A stretch of 64,000 nucleotides of DNA from Chromobacterium phragmitis (GCF_003325475.1 NZ_CP029495.1:4154001-4218000); one strand, 5' to 3'; positions 25,349-34,700 are shown, counted from the first letter of the stretch. Notes: a model not told the origin generated them from the sequence alone. A program made the numbers and translations.

Positions 25349-25870
25349 ATGCTTAAGTTTCACGCAGCAACATTATCCATTCTGCTAAGAGTGGCTAACA
25401 AAACCTCAGGCGGTCGCTTGTAAGTCGCTGATCTTCCATGTGCGCCACTGCGCAAAATATAGGTTTTGTTAGCGGGTCTAAGTATATTTCTTACCTCCTG
25501 CTATAACAAAGCACTTGAATATAAAGAGTTAGCAAGGAACTACAAAACCACTATTGGTCATGCCGCAGCAATGAATTGCTCCAATCATGGTGAGTTTTAT
25601 TATACATTTCATGCAAATGGAAAGAAATACTCAAACAAAAGCCTTAGTGGTGGCGCAGATTGCGACTCCCTAAAGGAAGGAGATGAGCTTAATATTTATT
25701 ACAATCCTGACAATCCATCGATTAATACAAACATCGATCCAAATACTGCATACAGTAAGAAATCTGGGCTCTATATCCCAGATTGGCTATGGGTTTTATT
25801 TCCAATCATCATCGTAGTTTCGCAAATACTTTTTCTGTCACGTAAAAATGCTGAAAATAATGACAAATAA
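25349..25870 (+). pseudogene. Small lipoprotein gene (DUF3592-like) broken by a MITE
   Basis: From ATG 25349 the frame reads MLKFHAATLSILL and then enters the MITE, where it meets a TAA stop 12 codons later. Removing the 90-bp MITE and one TAA duplication joins CTA to AGT and gives a 142-residue protein whose N-terminus is a lipoprotein signal with lipobox LTSC. The rest has EYKELARNYKTTIGHAAAMN, a beta-rich domain with GDELNIYYNPDNP, and a C-terminal helix (WLWVLFPIIIVVSQILFL), a DUF3592-like layout. A TTG inside the MITE (25466) could restart translation and give 134 residues with a shortened signal. Confidence 0.75.
25389..25478. mobile_element. 90-bp MITE related to the adjacent IS5-family element
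   Basis: Left end GAGTGGCTAACAAAACCTC differs at 2 of 19 bases from the left end of the nearby IS. Right end AGGTTTTGTTAGCGGGTC is identical to its right end over 18 bases. TAA flanks both sides (25386-25388 and 25479-25481), the same target duplication as the IS. The 53-base interior has no transposase and does not match the IS. It would be mobilised in trans by the IS5-family transposase. Confidence 0.88.
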
Positions 25871-25933
25871 AGGCCCTAAAATTACGTTGAAGACTCGCCC
25901 TTTGGAATGCGACTTACCAAGTATGGAGTCATC

Positions 25934-26371
25934 ATGACAGATCGCAATCTCGACCTGACAGCACAAGAAAATTCCGCGCTGGAGCAGGATAAATTGACAA
26001 TGGGGCTTGTGAAAGAGGCGAATGCTAGTCAGCCTGTTACAATTGCATCCATCTTCCCAGATGCGATCCCAATGAGCACGCTTCAGTACTGGTCTGCAAT
26101 TCAACGATCTGACGCACTGGCTCACTTGAAGCAGGCTATTGCTGCTGGCGACAACGTAAACGAACATAATGGTGACGGATACACCGCCCTTCACAGCGCT
26201 GCTGAAAATGGATGTACCGGGAACGTTAAGCTTCTTCTTGGGAATGGTGCGGATACTACAATTAGAACCTCCTCTGGAAAATCCGCGGCCGATCTCGCGA
26301 GGCAACAAGGGTACGAAATGATTGCTACCCTTCGAGAAACAGCCGCCATTTCGCAGCCCGAGCGGCGTTGA
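25934..26371 (+). CDS. Ankyrin-repeat protein
   Basis: The 145-residue product has two recognisable ankyrin repeats: the helix region LAHLKQAIAAGDNVNEHNGD, then GYTALHSAAENGCTGNVKLL, LGNGADTTIRTSSGKSAADL. The N-terminal 60 residues (MTDRNLDLTAQENSALEQDK) match nothing I know. No signal peptide, so cytosolic binding is likely. Short ankyrin proteins are common among immunity genes of polymorphic toxins. ATG 25934 follows GGAG at 25925-25928. Confidence 0.78.
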   Translation: MTDRNLDLTAQENSALEQDKLTMGLVKEANASQPVTIASIFPDAIPMSTLQYWSAIQRSDALAHLKQAIAAGDNVNEHNGDGYTALHSAAENGCTGNVKLLLGNGADTTIRTSSGKSAADLARQQGYEMIATLRETAAISQPERR

Positions 26372-26431
26372 TGGAAGTTTTGGTAGCCGCAGCTATTCCC
26401 TCACCTCAAGGCCCATACCAGTGGATCACTT

Positions 26432-26914
26432 ATGCACTTTGACCTTACCACCTTTCAAGAACCAATGAAGCGCGTCTATGACTTGGCTGGGGCGCTCAAA
26501 AGGAAGCCAGACTATGTAAAAGCGGTTCAAGAGATGACGCTTAATACCAGCAAACCATTTCTTGGTCTCAAGGGAATACATGGTCTTTGGGGTTCTGACC
26601 AGTGGTGGGAGAGCATTCGATCGGGAAGGCTGACTGTGAAAACGGTCACAGGTGTGATTCTAGAAATGGTGTTTTCCGGTCAAGATGCACGATGGGGAGA
26701 TCAAACCAATAGCTTCAATCTAAAGCTTGAAGACGGCTCTGTTGTACTTGAATCAATTTACACGCATGAAAAAACTGATCGAAAACTATTTCGCCCAGGC
26801 GCCAAAGTCGTTATTGCATATGTCTTGGATGAGCTAAAAAAGCAACCCTCCCAAGGTGGTGGAGTTAACTATTCTGAATCCGTACTAGAAATGCTCGTTT
26901 CTAAGAGCCGCTAA
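26432..26914 (+). CDS. Hypothetical protein with C-terminus altered by an IS
   Basis: The 160-residue product has MHFDLTTFQEPMKRVYDLAG, LKGIHGLWGSDQWWESIRSG and GAKVVIAYVLDELKKQPSQG. No signal peptide or membrane segment; family not recognised. The last codons (AGC CGC TAA) come from the left end of the IS inserted at 26905. Removing both IS copies gives a 162-residue protein ending in SKQLHD, so only the extreme C-terminus changed and the protein may still work. Confidence 0.65.
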   Translation: MHFDLTTFQEPMKRVYDLAGALKRKPDYVKAVQEMTLNTSKPFLGLKGIHGLWGSDQWWESIRSGRLTVKTVTGVILEMVFSGQDARWGDQTNSFNLKLEDGSVVLESIYTHEKTDRKLFRPGAKVVIAYVLDELKKQPSQGGGVNYSESVLEMLVSKSR

Positions 26915-27766
26915 CAAAACCTCTTGATGCCAGATGCGTATGCCCTCACCTGGCGAAGATGCAACGAAAAGTCATCAGCCAGAAGCTTTGGAAGTCATTG
27001 CAGCCGCTACTCTCCCCGCCGCCGCGTTCCCGCCGGGGTGGGAGGCCGCGGCTGGATGATTTTGCTGCCCTCAACGGCATCTTGTTTGTTCTCACTACCG
27101 GCATTCCTTGGGAGGACCTCCCGCAGGAACTCGGTTTTGGCAGCGGGATGACCTGCTGGCGAAGGCTGCGGGATTGGCAAGCGCAAGGCATTTGGGACCG
27201 CCTACACCTGGCTCTGCTGATACAACTGCGCCAACACGATCAAATTGATTGGAGCCGGGCCAGCATTGATGGGGCTAGCGTTGCCAGCCCCCGGGGGCCA
27301 AGAGACCGGCCCCAACCCCACCGATCGAGGTAAATGCGGCAGCAAACGGCACATCATCGTAGATCGCCGAGGTTTGCCATTGGCGCTGAGCATTACCGGC
27401 GCCAATCGGCACGACTCCATGGTCTTCGAAACTTTGGTCGATGCGATTCCTGCCGTTCCTGGCTTGCCAGGACGGCCCAGACAAAAGCCTTACAAGCTGC
27501 ATGCTGACAAAGGCTATGACTACCGCCGTTGTCGTGCACACCTGAGCCGACGCGGAATCTTGGTGCGAATTGCTCGGCGCGGGGTGGAAAGCAGCGAGAG
27601 ACTAGGTCGCCACCGCTGGGTGGTAGAACGTACCCATTCTTGGCTAGCTGGCTTCGGCAAGTTGCGCATCCGCTTCGAACGGCGGCTGGATACGCATTAC
27701 GCCTTGCTCAAGCTGGCTGTCTCATTGATATGTCTGCGATTTGTCGACAGGTTTTGTTAGCGGGTC
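26905..27766 (+). mobile_element. IS5-family (IS427-type) insertion sequence, copy A
   Basis: An 862-bp element with ends GAGCCGCTAACAAAACCT and (reverse complement of the right end) GACCCGCTAACAAAACCT, 17 of 18 identical. TAA is found on both sides (26902-26904, 27767-27769). It is followed directly by copy B. Copy A has five G in the tract at the transposase frame change (near 27292) while copy B has six. Family from size, ends, TAA target and DDE motifs. Confidence 0.92.
26959..27760 (+). CDS. IS5-family transposase, copy A (two overlapping frames; 5-G tract)
   Basis: First frame, 26959-27333: 124 residues starting MQRKVISQKLWKSLQPLLSP, with RRGGRPRLDDFAALNGILFV, IPWEDLPQELGFGSGMTCWR and DGASVASPRG (first catalytic Asp). 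Second frame, to 27760: TGPNPTDRGKCGSKRHIIVD, ADKGYDYRRC (second Asp), then RWVVERTHSWLAGFGKLRIR (catalytic Glu). To join the halves a +1 shift near the five-G tract is needed, unlike copy B, which needs -1. The one-base loss may inactivate this copy. Confidence 0.85.
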
Positions 27767-27769
27767 TAA

Positions 27770-28632
27770 GAGCCGCTAACAAAACCTCTTGATGCCAGAT
27801 GCGTATGCCCTCACCTGGCGAAGATGCAACGAAAAGTCATCAGCCAGAAGCTCTGGAAGTCATTGCAGCCGCTACTCTCTCCGCCGCCGCGTTCCCGCCG
27901 GGGTGGGAGGCCGCGGCTGGATAATTTTGCTGCCCTCAACGGCATCTTGTTTGTTCTCACTACCGGCATTCCTTGGGAGGACCTCCCGCAGGAACTCGGT
28001 TTTGGCAGCGGGATGACCTGCTGGCGAAGGCTGCGGGATTGGCAAGCGCAAGGCATTTGGGACCGCCTACACCTGGCTCTGCTGATACAACTGCGCCAAC
28101 ACGATCAAATTGATTGGAGCCGGGCCAGCATTGATGGGGCTAGCGTTGCCAGCCCCCGGGGGGCCAAGAGACCGGCCCCAACCCCACCGATCGAGGTAAA
28201 TGCGGCAGCAAACGGCACATCATCGTAGATCGCCGAGGTTTGCCATTGGCGCTGAGCATTACCGGCGCCAATCGGCACGACTCCATGGTCTTCGAAACTT
28301 TGGTCGATGCGATTCCTGCCGTTCCTGGCTTGCCAGGACGGCCCAGACAAAAGCCTTACAAGCTGCATGCTGACAAAGGCTATGACTACCGCCGTTGTCG
28401 TGCACACCTGAGCCGACGCGGAATCTTGGTGCGAATTGCTCGGCGCGGGGTGGAAAGCAGCGAGAGACTAGGTCGCCACCGCTGGGTGGTAGAACGTACC
28501 CATTCTTGGCTAGCTGGCTTCGGCAAGTTGCGCATCCGCTTCGAACGGCGGCTGGATACGCATTACGCCTTGCTCAAGCTGGCTTTCTCATTGATATGTC
28601 TGCGATTTGTCGACAGGTTTTGTTAGCGGGTC
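27770..28632 (+). mobile_element. IS5-family (IS427-type) insertion sequence, copy B
   Basis: An 863-bp element nearly identical to copy A and in direct tandem with it, separated by a single shared TAA. The right flank also begins with TAA (28633-28635). Differences seen: one extra G in the frameshift tract, and scattered substitutions (for example AGCTTTGG to AGCTCTGG early on, GATGATTTT to GATAATTTT, GCTGTCTCA to GCTTTCTCA late). Confidence 0.92.
27824..28626 (+). CDS. IS5-family transposase, copy B (probable -1 programmed frameshift)
   Basis: First frame 27824-28228, second frame ending 28626. The junction CCCCGGGGGGCC has six G; a -1 slip there passes from DGASVASPRG into GGQETGPNPTDRGK and yields a full DDE transposase of about 266 residues. 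Motifs are as in copy A. Such frameshift control is well known in IS5-family elements of this group. Copy B is the more likely active form. Confidence 0.85.
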
Positions 28633-28677
28633 TAAGCAACTCCATGATTAACCTTTCAGTCAACATGACCATGTACA

Positions 28678-28692
28678 TGACCTGACAGGCCA
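28678..28692 (+). repeat. Right copy of island-flanking repeat
   Basis: TGACCTGACAGGCCA, 14 of 15 identical to the left copy at 23767-23781 and in the same orientation. It marks the return to GC-rich sequence just before the nar terminator. Confidence 0.5.
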
Positions 28693-28717
28693 ACCCGCGT
28701 CATGATCTCTCCACCCC

Positions 28718-28756
28718 AAAAACGCCGCGCCCCCTCTCCGGATGCGCGGCGTTTTT
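28718..28756. terminator. Intrinsic terminator at the end of the nar operon
   Basis: AAAAACGCCGCGC and GCGCGGCGTTTTT form a perfect 13-bp stem with T-runs on both strands, 14 bp beyond the narI stop codon. It ends the leftward nar operon and blocks rightward transcription from the island. Confidence 0.93.
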
Positions 28757-28769
28757 CATGCCCAGGCGT

Positions 28770-29456
28770 TTAGCCGCGCGGGCGCACCAGCTGCCAGGCG
28801 CGTCCCAGGTAGGTCACGGCGCCGAAGCCGCTCCACACGTGCACCAACCGAGTGAAGGGGAAGATCACGAACAGACTCATGCCCATGAACAGGTGCAGCT
28901 TGAATACCGGCGAGGCTGAGACGATGAAATCCGCCGCGTCGCCGCGGAAGGTGACGATGTGCTGCGCCCAGCTCATCAGCAGCACCATTTCGTGACCGTC
29001 CAGATGCTGGGCCGACACGAAGATGGTGGACAGGCCCAGCAACAGCGTGGCCAGTATCCACAGCAGCACCAGCTTGTCGCGCCAGGTGGTGTTGGCCGCC
29101 AGGCGGTCGCATAGGAAGCGGCGGTGCAGCAGTAGTACGATGCCGATCAGGCACAGGCCGCCCATCAGGCCGCCGGCGCTCATCGCGAACACCTGCTTGA
29201 AGCTGTGAGTCACGCCCAGCGCGTCCCACACCGCCAGCGGCGTCAAGAGGCCGGCCAGGTGGCCGAAGAACAGGCCGATAATGCCCAGGTGGAACAGAAT
29301 ATTGCCCAGGCGCAGCTGGCCGCGGTACAAGAGCTGCGACGACTCGCTCTTCCAGCTGTACTGCTCGCGCTCGAAGCGGATCAGGCTGCCCAGCAGGAAA
29401 ATGGCCAGCGCGATGTAGGGATAGATGCCGAATACGAATCTATGCAGGTAGTCCAT
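28770..29456 (-). CDS. narI: Respiratory nitrate reductase gamma subunit (cytochrome b)
   Basis: The 228-residue membrane protein has five helices and takes electrons from quinol through two b haems to NarH. It starts MDYLHRFVFGIYPYIALAIF. FHLGIIGLFFGHLAGLLTPL and FMGMSLFVIFPFTRLVHVWS carry the haem-ligand His residues. ATG 29456 is chosen over an upstream in-frame start because it matches the family. Last gene of the operon, 73 bp after narJ. Confidence 0.95.
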   Translation of the reverse strand: MDYLHRFVFGIYPYIALAIFLLGSLIRFEREQYSWKSESSQLLYRGQLRLGNILFHLGIIGLFFGHLAGLLTPLAVWDALGVTHSFKQVFAMSAGGLMGGLCLIGIVLLLHRRFLCDRLAANTTWRDKLVLLWILATLLLGLSTIFVSAQHLDGHEMVLLMSWAQHIVTFRGDAADFIVSASPVFKLHLFMGMSLFVIFPFTRLVHVWSGFGAVTYLGRAWQLVRPRG

Positions 29457-29529
29457 GTTTGTCTCCCGATGGCGGGGCGTCAGCGCCGCCCGCCGCCCCT
29501 CTCCCATTCAGCGAAGAGGGGGCAAGGTT

Positions 29530-30171
29530 TCAGGCGCTTGCGCCGCGTGGATAGAAATTGACCGGGGCGATCGCCGGCGGCGCCGGGCGCAGCAGCGGCT
29601 CCACGCCGTCCGCGCCTGGGCCGAAGGTTTCCAGCATTTCGTCCATGTCGCGGATAGGCGGCGCCTGCAGCGGCTCCGGCTTGACCGGCGACAGCGTCAG
29701 CAGCGCGTCGAACAGGCCGGCGTATGCCGACTCCGCCTCGTTCAGCCTGCCGGCGACGTGGCCGATCACATGCACCGCGTCGCTCAGCAGCCGCTCGGAC
29801 TCGGCCTTGTCGCACTGCCCCAGAAACTCCAGGAACAGCGGCAGGTAGTCCGGCAGCTCGCTGCAGGCCGGCTCGAAGCCGTGCCGGCGGTATTCCTCCA
29901 GCAGGTCCACCATGGCCTGGCCGCGGGCGCGGTCCTCGCCGTGGATGTGCTCGAACAGATGCAGCGAGTGCGAAGGGTTGCGGTCGAAGGTGCGCACGTA
30001 GCGCTCCTGCAGCTCGATCAGGTCCTCGCTCTGCAGCGACTGCAACAGCGGCTCCAGCAGGCTGGCGGTTTGCAGATGCTCGGCCGCCTCAGCGCGGATC
30101 TCGTCCACCGCAGCGATCAGCTCGGCCTCCGGGTAGCACAACAGCGCGGACAGAATGGCGTGGATGCGCAT
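29530..30171 (-). CDS. narJ: Nitrate reductase assembly chaperone
   Basis: The 213-residue cytosolic chaperone inserts cofactors into NarG and delivers NarGH to the membrane. It begins MRIHAILSALLCYPEAELIA and contains LQERYVRTFDRNPSHSLHLF and EHIHGEDRARGQAMVDLLEE, the family hallmarks. C-terminus is longer and Pro-rich (APPAIAPVNFYPRGA). It lies 9 bp after narH. Confidence 0.94.
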   Translation of the reverse strand: MRIHAILSALLCYPEAELIAAVDEIRAEAAEHLQTASLLEPLLQSLQSEDLIELQERYVRTFDRNPSHSLHLFEHIHGEDRARGQAMVDLLEEYRRHGFEPACSELPDYLPLFLEFLGQCDKAESERLLSDAVHVIGHVAGRLNEAESAYAGLFDALLTLSPVKPEPLQAPPIRDMDEMLETFGPGADGVEPLLRPAPPAIAPVNFYPRGASA

Positions 30172-30180
30172 GATGGTCTC

Positions 30181-31731
30181 CTAGTTGCCGGCGTTGGACT
30201 TGCGGTCGCGCCGCATGTCGTGGAACACGATGGGCGTGGCCTTTTTCTTGCCGAACAGATTGGCGTCGGACTCGCCGCCGGAGCAGCCGTTGCCGAAGCT
30301 GAAGCCGCAGCTGGCCTTGTCCTCGAACGCGCTCTCCACCATTTCCTTGTGGCTGGACGGAATCACGAAGCGGTCTTCGTAATTGGCGATGGCCATCACC
30401 TGGTACATCTCTTCCACCTGGTTCGAGCTCAGGTGAGTGCCGGCCAAGGTCGACGCGTCGCTGACCTTCTCCACACTCTTCTTGCGCATGTAGCGGCGCA
30501 TCGCCACCATGGTTTCCAGCGCCTTGACCACCGGCTCTTCCTTGCCCGCCGTCAGCAGGTTGGCCAGGTACTTGATCGGTATCCGCAGGCTCTGCACGTC
30601 CGGGATGATGCCGCCCTCGCCTATCAGGCCGTTTTCCATCGCGCTCTGGATCGGCGACAGCGGCGGGATGTACCACACCATCGGCAGCGTCCGGTATTCC
30701 GGGTGCAGCGGGAAGGCCACCTTCCACTCCATCGCCATCTTGTACACCGGCGAGCGGCGGGCGGCGTCCAGCCAGCTTTGCGGGATGCCCTGCTTCAGCG
30801 CCTCGGCCGCGATGGCCGGATCATTCGGGTCCAGGAACAGGTCCAGCTGCGACTGGTACAGATCCTGCGGATCTTCCACCGCCGCTGCCTGTTCGATCTG
30901 GTCGGCGTCGTACAGCAGCACGCCCAGGTAGCGGATGCGGCCGACGCAGGTTTCCGAGCACACGGTAGGCTGGCCGGACTCGATGCGCGGGTAGCAGAAG
31001 ATGCACTTCTCGGCCTTGCCGGACGTCCAGTTGTAATAAATCTTCTTGTACGGACAGCCAGACACGCACATCCGCCAGCCGCGGCACTTGTCCTGGTCGA
31101 TCAGCACGATGCCGTCGTCCTCGCGCTTGTAGATGGAGCCGGACGGGCAGGAGGCGACGCAGGCCGGGTTCAGGCAGTGTTCGCACAGCCGCGGCAGATA
31201 CATCATGAAGGTGTTCTCGAAGGCCGAGTACATCTCCTTCTGGATGCCCTCGAACAAAGCGTCCTTGGCGCGTTTGGAGAATTCGCCGCCCAGGTCATCC
31301 TCCCAGTTCGGGCCCCACTCGATCTTGTCCATCTTCTTGCCGGTCAGCACCGACACCGGCCGCGCGGTGGGCGGCGTCTGCATCTGCGGCGCGTTCTGCA
31401 GATGCTCGTAGTCGTAGGTGAACGGCTCGTAGTAGTCGTCGATGGCCGGCAGATTGGGATTGGCGAAGATATTGGCCAGTATCTTCAACTTGCCGCCCTG
31501 GCGCGGCTCCAGCTTGCCGTCGCTGCGCCGCTTCCAGCCGCCCTGCCACTTGTCCTGGTTTTCCCAGTCCTTGGGATAGCCGATGCCGGGCTTGGTCTCC
31601 ACATTGTTGAACCAGGCGTATTCGATGCCGTCGCGGCTGGTCCACACGTTCTTGCAGGTGATCGAACAGGTGTGGCAACCGATGCACTTGTCCAGGTTCA
31701 GCACCATGCCGATTTGCGCGCGTATCTTCAT
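30181..31731 (-). CDS. narH: Respiratory nitrate reductase beta subunit (iron-sulfur)
   Basis: The 516-residue product carries four Fe-S clusters from NarI to NarG. Cys motifs: CIGCHTCSITCKNVW near residue 16, CEHCLNPACVASCPSGSIY near 184, CRGWRMCVSGCPYKKIYY with Trp in place of one Cys (the 3Fe-4S cluster), and CIFCYPRIESGQPTVCSETC. The start ATG at 31731 overlaps the narG stop as ATGA. Length is normal. Confidence 0.96.
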   Translation of the reverse strand: MKIRAQIGMVLNLDKCIGCHTCSITCKNVWTSRDGIEYAWFNNVETKPGIGYPKDWENQDKWQGGWKRRSDGKLEPRQGGKLKILANIFANPNLPAIDDYYEPFTYDYEHLQNAPQMQTPPTARPVSVLTGKKMDKIEWGPNWEDDLGGEFSKRAKDALFEGIQKEMYSAFENTFMMYLPRLCEHCLNPACVASCPSGSIYKREDDGIVLIDQDKCRGWRMCVSGCPYKKIYYNWTSGKAEKCIFCYPRIESGQPTVCSETCVGRIRYLGVLLYDADQIEQAAAVEDPQDLYQSQLDLFLDPNDPAIAAEALKQGIPQSWLDAARRSPVYKMAMEWKVAFPLHPEYRTLPMVWYIPPLSPIQSAMENGLIGEGGIIPDVQSLRIPIKYLANLLTAGKEEPVVKALETMVAMRRYMRKKSVEKVSDASTLAGTHLSSNQVEEMYQVMAIANYEDRFVIPSSHKEMVESAFEDKASCGFSFGNGCSGGESDANLFGKKKATPIVFHDMRRDRKSNAGN

Positions 31732-34700
31732 TGCTTCTCTCCTGCCGGAACGTCCATCCAGTCGACTTTGTCCATCTTGCGCACCACCACGAACTCGTCG
31801 CGGTTGGCGCCCACCGTGCCGTAGTAGTTGAAGCCCCAGGCCAGTTGAGCGTAACCGCCTATCATATGGGTGGGCTTGGTCACGGCGCGGGTCACCGAGT
31901 TGTGAATGCCGCCGCGCTTGCCGGAGACTTCGGCGCCCGGCACGTTCACGATCTTCTCCTGGGCGTGGTACATCAGCGTCATGCCTTCCGGCACCCGCTG
32001 CGACACCACGGCGCGGGCGGTCAGCGTGCCGTTGACGTTGAACACCTCGATCCAATCGTTGTCGGCGATGCCGGCCTTGGCGGCGTCGGTCTCGGACAGC
32101 CAAACATGGGGCCCGCCGCGGCTCAGCGTCAGCATGCGCAGGTTGTCGGAATAGGTGCTGTGTATGCCCCATTTCTGGTGCGGGGTGATGAAGTTGAGCA
32201 CCAGCTCGCGGTTGCCGTTGCCATGCTTGCCCAGCACCGCCTGCGTGGTCTTCAAATCCACCGCCGGCTTATACACACATAATCCCTCGCCAAAGGCGCG
32301 CATCCACTGGTGGTCTTGGTAGAACTGCTGGCGGCCGGTCAAAGTGCGCCACGGGATCAGTTCATGGACATTGGTGTAACCCGCGTTGTAGCTGACTTCT
32401 TCGCTCTCCAGGCCGGACCAGGTGGGCGAGGAAATGATCTTGCGCGGCTGCGCCTGCACGTCGCGGAAACGGATCGTGTCGTGCTCGCGCGGACGGGCAA
32501 GGTGTGTATGGTCGCGGCCGGTCACTTTGGACAAGGCGTCCCAGGCCTTCACCGCCACGTGGCCATTGGTCTCCGGCGCCAGGGTCAGAATCATCTCCGC
32601 GGCGTCGATGGCGGTTTCGAGCTTGGGCTGGCCCTTGCCGGCGCCGTTCTGCGCCACTTGGTTCAGGCCGCGCAGGACATCCACCTCGTGGGCGGTCTTC
32701 CAGCCTATCCCCTTGCCGCCGTTGCCGGCCTTTTCCAGCAGCGGGCCGATGGTGGTGAACTTGTCGTAAATCGCGCCGTAGTCTCGCTCCACCACCGTCA
32801 TCGCCGGCATGGTCTTGCCCGGCACCGGTTCGCACTCGCCCTTCTTCCAATCCTTGGGATCGAAAGGCTGGCCCAGTTCTTGCGGGCTGTCGTGCATCAA
32901 CGGGGTCAGCACCAGGTCTTTCTGCACGCCCAGGTAATCCTTGCCGATCTCGGACAGGCTCTTGGCGAAGCCTTTGTAGATTTCCCAGTCGCTCTTGGAC
33001 TGCCACAGCGGCTGCACAGCTTCGGACAGCGGGTGGATGAAGGGGTGCATGTCCGAGGTGTTCAGATCATCCTTTTCGTACCAGGTGGCGGTGGGCAGCA
33101 CGATGTCGCCGTACAGACAGGTGGTGGACATGCGGAAGTCCAGCACCACCATCAGGTCCAGCTTGCCCTCGGCCGCCGGACGGACGGTGATCTCGCTCGG
33201 CTTGATGCAGTCGTCCTCGGCGCCCAGCACCGCGTTCTGAGTGCCCAGCAGATATTTGAGGAAATACTCGTGCCCCTTGCCGGAGCTTCCCAGGATGTTG
33301 GAGCGCCACACGAACAGATTGCGCGGGAAGTTTTGCGGGTTGTCCGGGTCGTTGCAGGCCATGTCCAGGCGGCCGGTCTTCAACCCCTGCACTGTGTAGT
33401 CCACCGGGTCAAGGCCCGCATCGGCGGCGGCGCGGGTGATGTCCAGCGGGTTGGCGGACAGCTGCGGCGCGGACGGCAGCCAGCCCATGCGCTCAGCCTT
33501 GGCGTTGTAATCGATCAGCGACAGGCCGGCCATCTTGCCGTCGGCGGTCGGACACAGGATTTCGCCCACGCCCAGCTTCTCGTGCCGCCATTGGCTGGTG
33601 TGCGCGTACCAGAAACTGGTGCCGTTCATTTGCCGCGCCGGTCGGTTCCAGTCGCCGGCGAAGGCCAGCGGCGCCCAGCCGGTTTGCGGGCGCAGCTTTT
33701 CCTGGCCCACGTAGTGGCACCAGCCGCCGCCGCTCTGGCCGATGCAGCCGCACATCATCAGCATGTTGATGATGCCGCGGTAGGTCATGTCCATGTGGTA
33801 CCAGTGGTTCAGCGCCGCGCCGACGATGACCATGGACTTGCCCTGGGTTTGGTCGGCGTTTTGCGCGAACTCGCGCGCCACCTGGATCACCATCTCCGGC
33901 TTCACGCCGGTGTGCTTTTGCTGCCAGGCCGGCGTGTACGGCGCGTCATCCATATAGCCGGACGCCACATTGCCGCCGCCCAGGCCGCGGTCGATGCCGT
34001 AGTTGGCGGCCATCAGGTCGAACACCGTGGCCACCAGCGCCTCTTCGCCGCCGGCCAGTTTGATCTTTTTCGCCGGCACATTGCGGGTCAGCAGCTCGTC
34101 GTGCTCGGAGCCGAAATACGGGAAGCCGACGCCGACGATTTCATCGCGCTGATCGATCAAGGACAGGCGGCCGGAAACTTCGCGCTCGCCGCTCGCCTTT
34201 TGCTCCAGATTCCACTTGCCGGTCTTGCCCTCGGCCTGGCCCCAGCGGAAGCCGATGGAGCCGTTGGGCGCGACGATGTCGCCGCTCTGCTCGTCGAACA
34301 CCAGGGTTTTCCAGTCCGGGTTGTTGTCCTCGCCCAGTTGGCCGTCCAGGTGGGACGCGCGCAGGAAGTAGTCCGGCAGCCAGCGCTCGCCATCGCGGCG
34401 CAGCTTCACCAGCATCGGCATGTCGGTGTAGCGGCGGATGTAGTCGGTGAAGTAAGCCGACGGGCGGTCGAGATGGAATTCCTTGAAGATCACATGGCCC
34501 ATCGCCATCGCCAGCGCGGCGTCGGTGCCTTGCTTGGGCGCCAGCCAGATATCGCCGAACTTGGCCATTTCGCCGAAATCGGACGATACCGCCACCGTCT
34601 TGGTGCCCTTGTAGCGCACTTCGGTGTAGAAATGGGCGTCAGGGGTGCGCGTCATCGGCACATTGGAGCCCCACACCATCAGGTAGGTGGAGTTGTACCA

